Assembly (NCBI RefSeq): GCF_003171655.1
Contig: NZ_QFZL01000001.1
Coordinates: 186,001 to 250,000 of the forward strand
DNA length: 64,000 nt
Direction of reading: 5' to 3'
From: Stakelama portus
GTDB taxonomy: Bacteria > Pseudomonadota > Alphaproteobacteria > Sphingomonadales > Sphingomonadaceae
Each line of letters starts with the position of its first letter. Position 1 is the first letter of the stretch. This document shows, one piece after another, positions 8,513 to 16,138 of the stretch. The notes beneath the pieces were generated by a model that was not told the DNA's origin, searched no databases, and saw nothing but the letters and a program-made list of their open reading frames with translations. The position numbers and the translations under genes were made by a program.

Positions 8513-9103
8513 TCAATAGGGCGGTTTTGGGCGCTCACGTTGCTCGCGCGCCGCTTCGATCCACCAGCCAAGATCGTCGGCGAAGCGCCCGAAGGCATTT
8601 TCCAGCGCGTCGCCGCCCTCGCCGATCGGCTGGGCATCCGCGTCGATCGATTTGCCGATCTGTCCCACGGTCAGCGTGCTCGAAACCACGACCATGCCCA
8701 TTTCCGAAAGCGTGGCATGCCATGCCGAATTGGCACGTGCGCCGCCCAGACGCCCGGCGGAATAGCTGGCGATCGCGGCGGGGCGCCAGAACCATTCTTC
8801 GAGGAAATGATCGGTCAGATTCTTGAGGCCCGGCTGCATGCCCCAATTATATTCGCCGGTGACGAAGATGAATCCGTCGGCATCGCGGATCTTGCCGGCC
8901 AGCTGCGCCATCGCCTCCGGCGCTTCGCCTTCGGGATATTCCTTGTACATCCGGTCGAGCATCGGCAGCCCGACCGCCATCGCGTCGATCAGTTCGGGTG
9001 CCGCGCCGCGATCGGCCAGATTGCGGACCAGATAGTTCGCCAGCCGGATGCCCAGCCGGTCGCGGCGATAGGAGCCGTAGAGCACCAATATCCTGTCGGC
9101 CAT
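8513..9103 (-). CDS. NAD(P)H-dependent FMN reductase family protein
   Basis: This 196-residue flavodoxin-like protein would reduce FMN, quinones or azo/chromate substrates with NAD(P)H. It begins with LVLYGSYRRDRLGIRLA (residues 6-22), the flavin phosphate-binding loop of the NADPH-dependent FMN reductase family. The FVTGEYNWGMQPGLKNLTDHF segment (about residues 80-100) forms the flavin-contacting loop. GGGAG lies upstream of ATG 9101-9103. It follows the DNA glycosylase gene by 20 bases on the same strand, so the two may be co-transcribed, although their functions do not obviously connect. Confidence 0.9.
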   Translation of the reverse strand: MADRILVLYGSYRRDRLGIRLANYLVRNLADRGAAPELIDAMAVGLPMLDRMYKEYPEGEAPEAMAQLAGKIRDADGFIFVTGEYNWGMQPGLKNLTDHFLEEWFWRPAAIASYSAGRLGGARANSAWHATLSEMGMVVVSSTLTVGQIGKSIDADAQPIGEGGDALENAFGRFADDLGWWIEAAREQRERPKPPY

Positions 9104-9123
9104 AATGTCTCCCGCTGGTGGCG

Positions 9124-9747
9124 TCAGATCACTTCCATGTCGGTCTTATAATGATGCCAGGCGAAAATGGCTGCAGCGCCCCGATGCGGGCGCCAGGATT
9201 CGGCAAGGTCGCGGATCCGCTTTTCGTCCGGTCGCTCCGCCATGCCGAGCAATCGGCCGATCTCGATCTGCACGGCAAGATCGCCTGCCGGCCAGACATC
9301 GGGGCGACCCTCTGCAAACAACAGATAGATTTCGGCCGACCAGCGCCCGATCCCCTTGATCCGGATGAGTTGCGCGATAGCTTCCTCATCGTCTTGAGCC
9401 AGGCTGTCGAGATCGAGCCGACCGCTGAGCACTTCGTCGGCAAGGCTGCGCGCATAGCCGATCTTCTGCCGCGAAAGCCCGGCGCCGCGCAGCGTTTCGT
9501 CGGTCGCGGCGGCGATGCTCGCCGGGTTTTCCAGATCGCCGACCGCAGTCGCCACCTTGTTCCAGATCGATGCCGCCGCCTGCACGCTGACCTGCTGCCC
9601 GACGATCGTGCGCAGCAAGGTGGCATAGCCCCGGTCGCGGATTCGCGGCTCGGGATAGCCGACGCGTGCCAGTCCCGAGGCGAAAGCGGGTTCGATCCCG
9701 GCCAAGGCATCGAGCGATGTTCGCAACTGTTCGGCGGTCAGCCCCAT
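9124..9747 (-). CDS. DNA-3-methyladenine glycosylase, AlkA-like HhH-GPD family
   Basis: The enzyme removes alkylated bases from DNA as the first step of base-excision repair. Its 207 residues contain the helix-hairpin-helix IKGIGRWSAEIYLL (about residues 130-143) followed by the catalytic Asp156 in PAGDLAV. The TIVGQQVSVQAAASIW helix (about 45-60) is typical of the family. It lacks the N-terminal TBP-like domain of E. coli AlkA, so it resembles the short MAG1/AlkA2 type. Start ATG 9745-9747 opens MGLTAEQLRTS; further upstream codons would overlap the promoter of the divergent ferredoxin gene. It sits 20 bases before the FMN reductase gene. Confidence 0.92.
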   Translation of the reverse strand: MGLTAEQLRTSLDALAGIEPAFASGLARVGYPEPRIRDRGYATLLRTIVGQQVSVQAAASIWNKVATAVGDLENPASIAAATDETLRGAGLSRQKIGYARSLADEVLSGRLDLDSLAQDDEEAIAQLIRIKGIGRWSAEIYLLFAEGRPDVWPAGDLAVQIEIGRLLGMAERPDEKRIRDLAESWRPHRGAAAIFAWHHYKTDMEVI

Positions 9748-9810
9748 GCTGCAAATCCTTGAATCGTGCCGCGCGGGACGGCATGGCGAACTTCGAAAGA
9801 GGAGAACAGA

Positions 9811-10128
9811 ATGCCGAAGCTTATCGTCGTGACGCGTGATGGGGAAGAAAAGCAAGTCATCGGGGACGCGGGTCTTTCGGTGATGGAAGTCATTCGCGAG
9901 AACGGATTCGACGAACTGCTGGCGCTGTGCGGCGGTTGCTGCTCGTGCGCGACCTGCCATGTGCATGTCGATCCGGAATTTGCTTCCAAACTGCCGGCGA
10001 TGAGCGAGGACGAGAATGACCTGCTCGACAGCAGTTCCTATCGCGACGAACGCTCGCGGTTGTCGTGCCAGATTCCCTTCACCGACGATCTCGACGGGCT
10101 GAAAGTCACGATCGCCGAAGAGGATTGA
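9811..10128 (+). CDS. 2Fe-2S ferredoxin, adrenodoxin/ISC type
   Basis: This small cytoplasmic electron carrier has 105 residues. The cluster ligands are Cys40, Cys46, Cys49 and Cys86, spaced C-x5-C-x2-C as in adrenodoxin/putidaredoxin-type ferredoxins. Two extra cysteines (43 and 44) sit inside the loop. ATG 9811 has GAGGAG 8 bases upstream. No isc genes, ferredoxin reductase or P450 lie next to it, so the partner (often a P450 or Rieske oxygenase in sphingomonads) cannot be named. It diverges from the DNA glycosylase and converges with rlmB. Confidence 0.94.
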   Translation: MPKLIVVTRDGEEKQVIGDAGLSVMEVIRENGFDELLALCGGCCSCATCHVHVDPEFASKLPAMSEDENDLLDSSSYRDERSRLSCQIPFTDDLDGLKVTIAEED

Positions 10129-10144
10129 ACGATTCGGCCGGGCG

Positions 10145-10897
10145 CTATGCGTCCGGCCGTGTCGCTATGGCATAGAGCGCGATCGCCGCAGCGTTGGAGA
10201 CGTTCAGGCTCTCCACCTTGGGGCTGATCGGCAGTTTCGCCAGTTCGTCGCAATGCGCCTCGGTATTGGCGCGCATGCCTTCGCCTTCGGCGCCCATGAC
10301 CAGCGCGACTTTGGGCGCGCCGATCGCCTGTGCCAGCGTCGTTTCGACATGGCCGGTCAGGCCGACGCGCCAGAAACCGGCCTCGGCGATTTCCTCGAGC
10401 GCGCGGGCCAGATTGACCACGCGCACCCAGGGAACGGTTTCCAGCGTCCCCGACGCCGCACGAGCGAGCGCGCCCGATTCGGGGGGCGCGTGCCGGTCCT
10501 GCGTTACGATGCCCAGCGCGTCGAATGCCGCTGCCGAACGCAGAATCGCGCCGACATTGTGCGGATCGGTGACCTGATCGAGCACCATCAGCGGACGGCG
10601 ATTGTCTGCGCCGCTTTCCAGCAGGTCGCCCAGCCAGACATCCTCCAGCGGTTCGACTTCCGCCACCAGCCCCTGATGCGGCGCATCATTGGGCACCATA
10701 CGGCCCAGATCAGCGACATCGGCATAGACGATCGGCAGGACCGGGGGCAGGTCGAGCGCGGAAAGCGCCTCGCGCGTGCCCCAGATCTTGCGCACGGTGC
10801 GATTGGGGTTGGCCAGCGCCGCCAGCACCGCGTGACGCCCGTAGAAACGGGGCCGCGAAGCCGGCGCCTGGCTTGGCCTGTGGCCGCGTCTTGCCAT
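10145..10897 (-). CDS. rlmB: 23S rRNA (guanosine-2'-O-)-methyltransferase, RlmB type
   Basis: This SPOUT-class enzyme uses S-adenosylmethionine to methylate the 2'-hydroxyl of a guanosine in 23S rRNA (G2251 in E. coli). The 250 residues show an N-terminal substrate-binding domain with FYGRHAVLAAL. The SpoU motifs follow: LDQVTDPHNVGAILRSA (about 124-140), VMGAEGEGM (about 208-216) and LNVSNAAAIALY (about 230-241), which form the trefoil knot. A basic N-terminal tail precedes them. The start shares one base with the stop of the M28 peptidase gene (TAATG), so translation is probably coupled. RlmB is the best assignment; another TrmH-family rRNA or tRNA target cannot be excluded. Confidence 0.93.
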   Translation of the reverse strand: MARRGHRPSQAPASRPRFYGRHAVLAALANPNRTVRKIWGTREALSALDLPPVLPIVYADVADLGRMVPNDAPHQGLVAEVEPLEDVWLGDLLESGADNRRPLMVLDQVTDPHNVGAILRSAAAFDALGIVTQDRHAPPESGALARAASGTLETVPWVRVVNLARALEEIAEAGFWRVGLTGHVETTLAQAIGAPKVALVMGAEGEGMRANTEAHCDELAKLPISPKVESLNVSNAAAIALYAIATRPDA

Positions 10898-12513
10898 TAT
10901 TCCCCCGCTGCCTCGCCCGGGAAGGCATAGAAGCCGTCGCTGGACTTGGGTTCGGTCGGGAAGGGGACGCGCGGCAGCGGCTTATCGGCATTGGCGGCCT
11001 GAATCAGGAACGCGGCCAGAATGATCGCGCCCTGCCGCATGTCGGCGGCCTGCAAATGGTCGAACGTATCCAGATTGGTGTGGTGCAGGCGGCTGCCATA
11101 ATCCAGCGGGTCCTGAATGAACTGGAACGCCGGGATTCCGACCGCGTCGAAAAAGACGTGATCGGTGCCGCCGGTGCTGCGCATCGACACGGTCGTCGCG
11201 CCCATCGGTGCGAAGGGTTCGAGCCATTGTTGGAAGATCGGAACGACGCCCGCATTGCCCTGCGTATAGATGCCGCGGATTTTGCCCGAGCCATTGTCGA
11301 TGTTGAAATAGGCGGCAAGCTTGCCGTGATCGGCGCCCGGCGTGATCGGCCATGCGCGCGTCCAGCCCATATAGCGGGCGATTCCGCTGGCCGAAGGATC
11401 GACCGGGCGGCTGGCGACATGTTGTTCGACATAGGCCATCGAGCCGAGCAGCCCCTGTTCCTCGCCGCTCCACAGCGCGAAGCGAATCGTGCGTTTGGTG
11501 GGAATGCCGAGCGCCCGGATGATCCGAGCGGCCTCCATCACCATCGCCGATCCTGCGGCATTGTCCGCTGCGCCGTCGCCGGCGGCCCAGCTGTCGAGAT
11601 GCGCGCCCGCCATCACATAACCGGCATTGCGGTCGGTGCCGGGAATATCGGCGATGATGTTATAGGCCTGGGTGTTGCTGTCGTCGAAATGGACGGTGCT
11701 TTCCAGCTCGATCTCGGGCGCTGCGCCCATGCTGAGCAGGCGGGCGAGGCGGCGATAATCCTCTGCCGACATTTCAAAGCCCGGCACCTGCGGCGCATTT
11801 TCCAGGCGGAAGCTATAGCCGCTGCCATGCACGATATCGCCGTCGCGGCCCGACATGGTGACGGTGGCCAGCGCGCCTTCTTCCTTCAGAAACGCGTCGC
11901 GCCGTTCGCCGAAGGTCATGCGCGCCGAACGGTTCCCGCCGCGATCCTGATAGGTGGGGAGCGAATAGTCGTTGAAGCCGGCCAGATCCTCGTCGGTCCA
12001 GCGGCGCAGCGGCACGCTGGTCGGGTCTTCGGCGGGCTTGGCTTCGCTCAGCAGCACGATCTTGCCCGCCAGCTTGCCCTTCCACCGCGCCAGATCGGCG
12101 TCACTGTCGATCTGGGCAAGGATCACCTGGCCGCGCACCACGCCATCGGTGCCCGGGGTCCAGGTGATCGGAACGACGTTGAGCTGGTCATAGCGCGGCG
12201 TAACCATCCGCCCGCTCCAGCTGTCGGCCCACCAGCCGCGACCGAATTCGAACCCTTCCTTGTGCACATTGGTCAGGCCCCATTCGCGGAACTTTGCCGC
12301 CGTCCAGTCTTCGGCGTGGCGCATGCCCGGCGAATTGGTCAGCCGCGGGCCGATGACATCGGTCAGATATTGGGCGATTCGCATCACTTCCGAATCGCGC
12401 GTGCCTTCATCGACGATTCGCGCGACCTGGCTGCGATCGACCTGCTGAGCATGGACGGAAACGGGCGGAGTCAACAGCATCGCGGTAGCGACGGCATAGG
12501 TTATGGCGCGCAT
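10897..12513 (-). CDS. Exported M28-family zinc aminopeptidase
   Basis: This is a secreted or periplasmic dizinc peptidase of 538 residues. The first 22 residues form a signal peptide ending VSVHAQQ. The catalytic core has the zinc ligands in VMAGAHLDSWAAGDGAADNAAGSAMVMEA (His, Asp), the Glu pair in SGEEQGLLGS and a later His in the C-terminal GGTDHVFFD segment. A protease-associated domain probably precedes the core (about residues 130-260). The start ATG 12511-12513 begins the signal peptide. A longer frame would run backwards through tRNA-Tyr and is an artefact. It is the first gene of a two-gene unit with rlmB. The natural substrate is unknown. Confidence 0.93.
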   Translation of the reverse strand: MRAITYAVATAMLLTPPVSVHAQQVDRSQVARIVDEGTRDSEVMRIAQYLTDVIGPRLTNSPGMRHAEDWTAAKFREWGLTNVHKEGFEFGRGWWADSWSGRMVTPRYDQLNVVPITWTPGTDGVVRGQVILAQIDSDADLARWKGKLAGKIVLLSEAKPAEDPTSVPLRRWTDEDLAGFNDYSLPTYQDRGGNRSARMTFGERRDAFLKEEGALATVTMSGRDGDIVHGSGYSFRLENAPQVPGFEMSAEDYRRLARLLSMGAAPEIELESTVHFDDSNTQAYNIIADIPGTDRNAGYVMAGAHLDSWAAGDGAADNAAGSAMVMEAARIIRALGIPTKRTIRFALWSGEEQGLLGSMAYVEQHVASRPVDPSASGIARYMGWTRAWPITPGADHGKLAAYFNIDNGSGKIRGIYTQGNAGVVPIFQQWLEPFAPMGATTVSMRSTGGTDHVFFDAVGIPAFQFIQDPLDYGSRLHHTNLDTFDHLQAADMRQGAIILAAFLIQAANADKPLPRVPFPTEPKSSDGFYAFPGEAAGE

Positions 12514-12589
12514 GGGCCTCCGAAGGGCTTGTGAAAGGATGCCGGACGCTATTCGTGCCGTTCGTGACACGCAAGAGGCGGTCAAGGCG

Positions 12590-12618
12590 TTGACAGCGCC
12601 CGGATGGTTCGGCATTGG
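12590..12618 (+). promoter_or_regulatory. Candidate promoter of tRNA-Tyr
   Basis: A perfect -35 hexamer TTGACA (12590-12595) is followed after 17 bases by CATTGG (12613-12618), a weak -10, about 29 bases before the tRNA. The -35 match and the position support it; the -10 is poor. Confidence 0.4.
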
Positions 12619-12646
12619 CTCGCGCTCGCTGAAAAAGCGGCCCCGT

Positions 12647-12732
12647 GGACAGGTGGCCGAGTGGTTAAAGGCAGCAGACTGTAAATCTGCCCGGTTTTCC
12701 GTACGCTGGTTCGAATCCAGCCCTGTCCACCA
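12647..12732 (+). tRNA. tRNA-Tyr (GUA)
   Basis: The 86-base type II tRNA folds with acceptor stem GGACAGG/CCTGTCC, anticodon arm GCAGA-CTGTAAA-TCTGC (anticodon GTA), a long variable arm (CCGGTTTTCCGTACG) and T arm GCTGG-TTCGAAT-CCAGC. The 3' CCA is encoded (12730-12732). It stands alone between the M28 peptidase gene and a lipoprotein gene. Confidence 0.97.
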
Positions 12733-12785
12733 TTTTCCCGACAAGCAGATTTGGGCCAAGGCGGCTGGCAGCCGAATTTCGGCTG

Positions 12786-13136
12786 CTATCGCGCAAAGCG
12801 CATCGCGATGTGGCCAGTGACGGTTTTCCCGAGAACCGGACAGCCGCGCGAGCCAGTGGCGCTCACACGGCTATCTTCGAGAAATGCGGCCAGTTTCGGC
12901 ACATCAGCTTCGCCGTCGGTGACTCGACAATCGATCAGCCGGTGATTCGAACCAACGACGCATCGATAATCGCCCTCCATATCCTGGGGCGGCAATCGTC
13001 GACGGCTGAGCCAGTCGTCATATTGCGCGGGCCGGAAATCAAGCTCCGACAGCCGCAGCGTCTGTGGGCAGGGCGGCGGTGGCAGGGCACAGCCTGCGAC
13101 CGCCGATAAAGCGATAGAGGCCGCTACCAGGCGCAG
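12786..13136 (-). CDS. Small predicted lipoprotein with a non-ATG start
   Basis: I do not recognise a family. The frame encodes a hydrophobic signal (LRLVAASIALSAVAGC) ending in a lipobox, so the mature protein would begin at Cys16 and be a lipoprotein of about 100 residues. The rest has CPQTLRLSELDF, an EGDYRCVVGSNHRLIDCRV segment and a final GHIAMRF, a pattern reminiscent of the small TonB-C-like domain of sphingomonad periplasmic proteins; two cysteines there could form a disulfide. No ATG, GTG or TTG precedes the signal in frame; CTG 13134-13136 is the best guess, so the exact start is open. The start overlaps the end of the upstream lipoprotein gene. A sequence error upstream is the alternative. 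Confidence 0.6.
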   Translation of the reverse strand: MRLVAASIALSAVAGCALPPPPCPQTLRLSELDFRPAQYDDWLSRRRLPPQDMEGDYRCVVGSNHRLIDCRVTDGEADVPKLAAFLEDSRVSATGSRGCPVLGKTVTGHIAMRFAR

Positions 13137-13594
13137 ATTTCGAAATCTTCGCCGGTCCAGCAGGCCGGATCTTCGGTCGAGCGCGTTGCCGAGCCCCAGC
13201 GCGAATTGATGCCGGCGGTGGTCAGGCCGCGTACTTCCGCCTTGCCCGGCGCGGTAATCCCGACGCCGATCAGCGTGATTTCGTCGGTCAGAGGCTTTTC
13301 GTCGGGCAGCGACAGCGCGAAGCTTCCGTCGCTATCGGCCTGGAACAGGCATCGCCCGTCGAACTTCGCGCCATAGTCATTGGTGATGCGGCAATGGACC
13401 ATCCGGCCCGTCGGCTTCGGATTGGGCGTCACCGCGCCAAATTCGTCGAGCGGCGCTTCGGCAGTGTTTTCGGGCGGCGCGATCAGGTTGCCCGGCTCGG
13501 TCATGTTTACGGGCGAAGCAGCCTGTTCCGAACCGCCGCCGCCGCATCCGGCAAGCAGCATCGTTGCGCCCGCGATGATAAGCCAATTGCGCAT
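13124..13594 (-). CDS. Hypothetical lipoprotein
   Basis: The function is unknown. The 156-residue product has a clear lipoprotein signal, MRNWLIIAGATMLLAGC, with Cys17 followed by GGGGS. A Pro/Asn-rich linker (about 25-65) precedes a small domain with RMVHCRITNDYGAKFDGRC, LSLPDEKPL, and a C-terminal ACWTGEDFEICAW, so four cysteines could form two disulfides in the periplasm. The start is ATG 13592-13594; a longer frame upstream is out of register with the membrane-protein gene there. It follows the SPFH-tail protein gene by 16 bases and overlaps the next lipoprotein gene, so the three form an operon. Confidence 0.85.
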   Translation of the reverse strand: MRNWLIIAGATMLLAGCGGGGSEQAASPVNMTEPGNLIAPPENTAEAPLDEFGAVTPNPKPTGRMVHCRITNDYGAKFDGRCLFQADSDGSFALSLPDEKPLTDEITLIGVGITAPGKAEVRGLTTAGINSRWGSATRSTEDPACWTGEDFEICAW

Positions 13595-13610
13595 CACATT
13601 TCCCTTTGGT

Positions 13611-14048
13611 TCAGTTTCCGCCCTGCGGCGCCGGTTGCGAACGGGTAAGCCTGCCCGCCTCCAATATCGGCAAGCCGCCTTCGGTCGGGACATAGATGAT
13701 CTGCCCCTGCGATTGTTCCAGATTTTGGATGTAGAGATAGCGCAGATAGCCTTCGGGGCCGCCCAGGCCATCGGCGACGATGCGGTTCGATTCGGCCACG
13801 CCCTTCGCGCGCTCAACTTCTGCCTGTGCTTTGAGTTTCGCCGAATCCAGCGCTGCCTGCGCCTCCAGCACCGCGACGCGACGATTCTGTTCGGCCTCGG
13901 CATATTGCGCCTCGCCAGCCGTGCGCGCGTTCCAGACGCGAACCGAATTATAGGCCGCGCACGACCCCAGTCCTCCGCCCACTGCCACGATCAGCAGAAA
14001 CAGCAATGCCGCAGTAAAACGAAGAATGCTGCCTGTTGTCCGATCCAT
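13611..14048 (-). CDS. Membrane-anchored protein resembling only the C-terminal coiled coil of prohibitin/SPFH proteins
   Basis: This 145-residue protein has one N-terminal membrane helix (about 12-33), then an Ala/Glu-rich coiled coil (about 45-100), and ends with ESNRIVADGLGGPEGYLRYLYI and IIYVPTEGGLPILEAGR. The last block matches what is seen at the C-terminus of prohibitin-like SPFH proteins, but the SPFH domain itself is absent. It may scaffold membrane complexes or associate with full-length SPFH proteins; this is inference. The start ATG 14046-14048 opens directly before the membrane helix. It lies 87 bases after rdgB and 16 bases before a lipoprotein gene. Confidence 0.82.
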   Translation of the reverse strand: MDRTTGSILRFTAALLFLLIVAVGGGLGSCAAYNSVRVWNARTAGEAQYAEAEQNRRVAVLEAQAALDSAKLKAQAEVERAKGVAESNRIVADGLGGPEGYLRYLYIQNLEQSQGQIIYVPTEGGLPILEAGRLTRSQPAPQGGN

Positions 14049-14135
14049 AAATCCCCCACGAAAATCAGCGCCCTTATTGGCGCGTGGGGGCGTCTCGTCC
14101 AGCCAGACTGATTTTCTGCCCCCGATCATAGGGGA

Positions 14136-14765
14136 TCAGAATATCGCCGCCACCATCTGCCGGAAGGCATCGGCGCGGTGGCTCATGGCGTGTTTGCGGT
14201 CCGGGTCCATCTCGCCGAATGTGATGTCCTCGCCGATCGGCTGGAACACCGGATCATAGCCAAAGCCCTTGTCGCCGCGCGGCGGCCAGACCAGCGTGCC
14301 GTCGACGCGTCCTTCGAACCATTCGACATGCCCATCGGGCCAGGCGAGCGCGAGCGCGCAGACAAAATGCGCGCCGCGGCTGGCTTCGGGGCCTTTTTCG
14401 CCGAGTTCGCGCTCGACCCGCTCCATGGCGAAGCGGAAATCCTTGTCCGGCCCGGCCCAGCGTGCCGAGAAGATGCCCGGTTCGTTGTTCAGTGCCTCGA
14501 CACACAGGCCGCTATCGTCGGCAAGGGCAGGGAGGCCGGAAAGATCCGCCGCCTGCATCGCCTTCAATTCGGCATTGGCGACGAAGGTGGTGCCGGTCTC
14601 CTCCGGCTCGGGCAGGTCGAGATCGCCTGCCGAAACGGGCGTCACGCCATAGGGTGCCAGCAATTCCGCAATCTCGCGGATCTTGCCCTTGTTATGGCTG
14701 GCGATGACCAGCTTGCCGGGGGCAAGCTTGCGGATCGCCTGTGGCGTGTCGCCCTCGCCGCTCAT
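14136..14765 (-). CDS. rdgB: XTP/dITP diphosphatase (Ham1 family)
   Basis: RdgB hydrolyses dITP, XTP and other non-canonical purine nucleotides to monophosphates and keeps them out of DNA and RNA. The 209-residue protein has the Ham1 hallmarks: [18 protein letters not shown] (about 19-36), [25 protein letters not shown] (about 75-86, with the metal-binding Asp), the [11 protein letters not shown] block (about 160-170) and a C-terminal SHRADA motif. ATG 14763-14765 is chosen because it overlaps the rph stop by 4 bases (ATGA). rph-rdgB is a conserved alphaproteobacterial pair. Confidence 0.96.
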   Translation of the reverse strand: MSGEGDTPQAIRKLAPGKLVIASHNKGKIREIAELLAPYGVTPVSAGDLDLPEPEETGTTFVANAELKAMQAADLSGLPALADDSGLCVEALNNEPGIFSARWAGPDKDFRFAMERVERELGEKGPEASRGAHFVCALALAWPDGHVEWFEGRVDGTLVWPPRGDKGFGYDPVFQPIGEDITFGEMDPDRKHAMSHRADAFRQMVAAIF

Positions 14766-15481
14766 TTGCCGACTGCCTTGCGTTGCGCGGCGAAAATGTC
14801 GTTGCAACCGATCCGGGCGAGGCGGAGCAGGCGGAGCAGCCCTTCCTCGTCATAGGTCGCGCCTTCGGCGGTCGCCTGTGCCTCGGCGATGTTGCCGTTC
14901 GACAGCAGCACGAAATTGGCGTCGGCATCGGCGTTCGAATCCTCGTCATAATCGAGGTCGAGCACCGGATTGCCCTGATAGATGCCGCAACTGATCGCCG
15001 CGACCTGTTGTTCGATCGGGTCTTCGGTGATCGCGCCCGATGCCATCAGCTTGTCGACCGCGATGCGGAGCGCGACCCATGCGCCCGAGATCGAGGCCGT
15101 GCGCGTGCCGCCATCGGCCTGAATCACGTCGCAATCGAGCGTGATCTGGCGCTCGCCGAGCTTTTTGAGGTCGGTGACGGCGCGGAGCGAGCGGCCGATC
15201 AGCCGCTGGATTTCCTGCGTCCGGCCCGATTGCTTGCCCTTGGCGGCTTCGCGGCCGCCGCGGGTATGGGTGGCGCGGGGCAGCATGCCATATTCCGCGG
15301 TCACCCAGCCTTCGCCCTTGCCGCGCAGCCATGGCGGGATGCGTTCCTCGACCGATGCCGTTACCAGCACCTTGGTATCGCCGAAACCGATCAGGACCGA
15401 TCCTTCGGCATGGCGGGTATAGTTGGGCTCGATCGTGATCGCGCGCATTTCGTCGGGGGCGCGGCCGGATGGGCGCATCAT
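14762..15481 (-). CDS. rph: Ribonuclease PH
   Basis: RNase PH trims the 3' ends of tRNA precursors by phosphorolysis, working as a hexamer. The 239 residues are of normal length. The family marks are [11 protein letters not shown] at the N-terminus, [15 protein letters not shown] (about 31-45), [22 protein letters not shown] (about 50-71), [10 protein letters not shown], and the phosphate-site block [18 protein letters not shown] (about 115-132). Two adjacent ATG codons (15476-15481) share a ribosome-binding site AGGAG. It is the first gene of the leftward rph-rdgB run and diverges from the DUF6438 gene. Confidence 0.97.
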   Translation of the reverse strand: MMRPSGRAPDEMRAITIEPNYTRHAEGSVLIGFGDTKVLVTASVEERIPPWLRGKGEGWVTAEYGMLPRATHTRGGREAAKGKQSGRTQEIQRLIGRSLRAVTDLKKLGERQITLDCDVIQADGGTRTASISGAWVALRIAVDKLMASGAITEDPIEQQVAAISCGIYQGNPVLDLDYDEDSNADADANFVLLSNGNIAEAQATAEGATYDEEGLLRLLRLARIGCNDIFAAQRKAVGK

Positions 15482-15570
15482 TCAAACTCCTGTAAGCTAT
15501 GCTGCGCGACGTAGCGGCCAGGGAACGAACGCGCTAGCCCGCGCGTCGATCCGGCAAAGGGAGGAATGCA

Positions 15571-16080
15571 ATGCGGTGGATGGTTGCTAGCGGACTGGCA
15601 CTGATGCTGGCGGGATGCGCGACGAACGATCCAGGGTTGCCGTTGCCCCCGGGGCCGATCGCGACCGAAAGCGAATCGATCAGCTATGAAACCAGCCCCT
15701 GTTTCGGTCGCTGCCCGGTCTATCGCGTCACGGTGCGTCCCGACGGCACCGGCGTTTTTGTCGGCGAGCGCTTCACGCAGGTCGATGGCGAGCGGACCTT
15801 CACGCTGACGTCGCAGCAATATGAAGCGTTCAAGGCGAAACTCGCGCCCTATCGCCCCGAAACCGGCGAACGGCGAATCGCGCCGGGGACGGCGGAATGC
15901 AAGCTGGCGGCGACCGACCTGCCGAGCGTGGCGATTCAATGGACGCGACCGATCGGCGACAGCCAGAGCCTTTATTTCTATTATGGCTGCGACATGGAGA
16001 AAAATGCGACGATGGCGCAGGCGCTGGGCGATGCAGTCGATCTGCTGCCTATCGAAGCGCTGATCGGCGAACAGCCTTGA
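15571..16080 (+). CDS. DUF6438-domain lipoprotein
   Basis: The function is unknown. A lipoprotein signal, VASGLALMLAGC, ends at Cys16. The mature part carries the DUF6438 pattern ISYETSPCFGRCPVYRVTV (about residues 35-53) followed by a DGTGVFVGER strand, then a later Cys in TAECKLA and one in YYGCDME. The CFGRCP pair is the most conserved piece of the family and may form a disulfide or bind a metal in the periplasm. ATG 15571 has GAGGAA upstream. It lies alone between rph and hrcA, on the hrcA strand, 58 bases before hrcA. Confidence 0.88.
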   Translation: MRWMVASGLALMLAGCATNDPGLPLPPGPIATESESISYETSPCFGRCPVYRVTVRPDGTGVFVGERFTQVDGERTFTLTSQQYEAFKAKLAPYRPETGERRIAPGTAECKLAATDLPSVAIQWTRPIGDSQSLYFYYGCDMEKNATMAQALGDAVDLLPIEALIGEQP

Positions 16081-16138
16081 GCGCGCCCGGCGCGCATCGG
16101 GAGTTTTCACGGCGCGCCTCCATCCCTAGATCAGGGGC

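Noticed and set aside
12514-12759. Extended N-terminus of the M28 peptidase through tRNA-Tyr
   Set aside because: The extension is the backward reading of the tRNA (a known annotation artefact) and would bury the signal peptide.
16081-16138. CIRCE element upstream of hrcA
   Set aside because: No TTAGCACTC-N9-GAGTGCTAA-like repeat is visible here.
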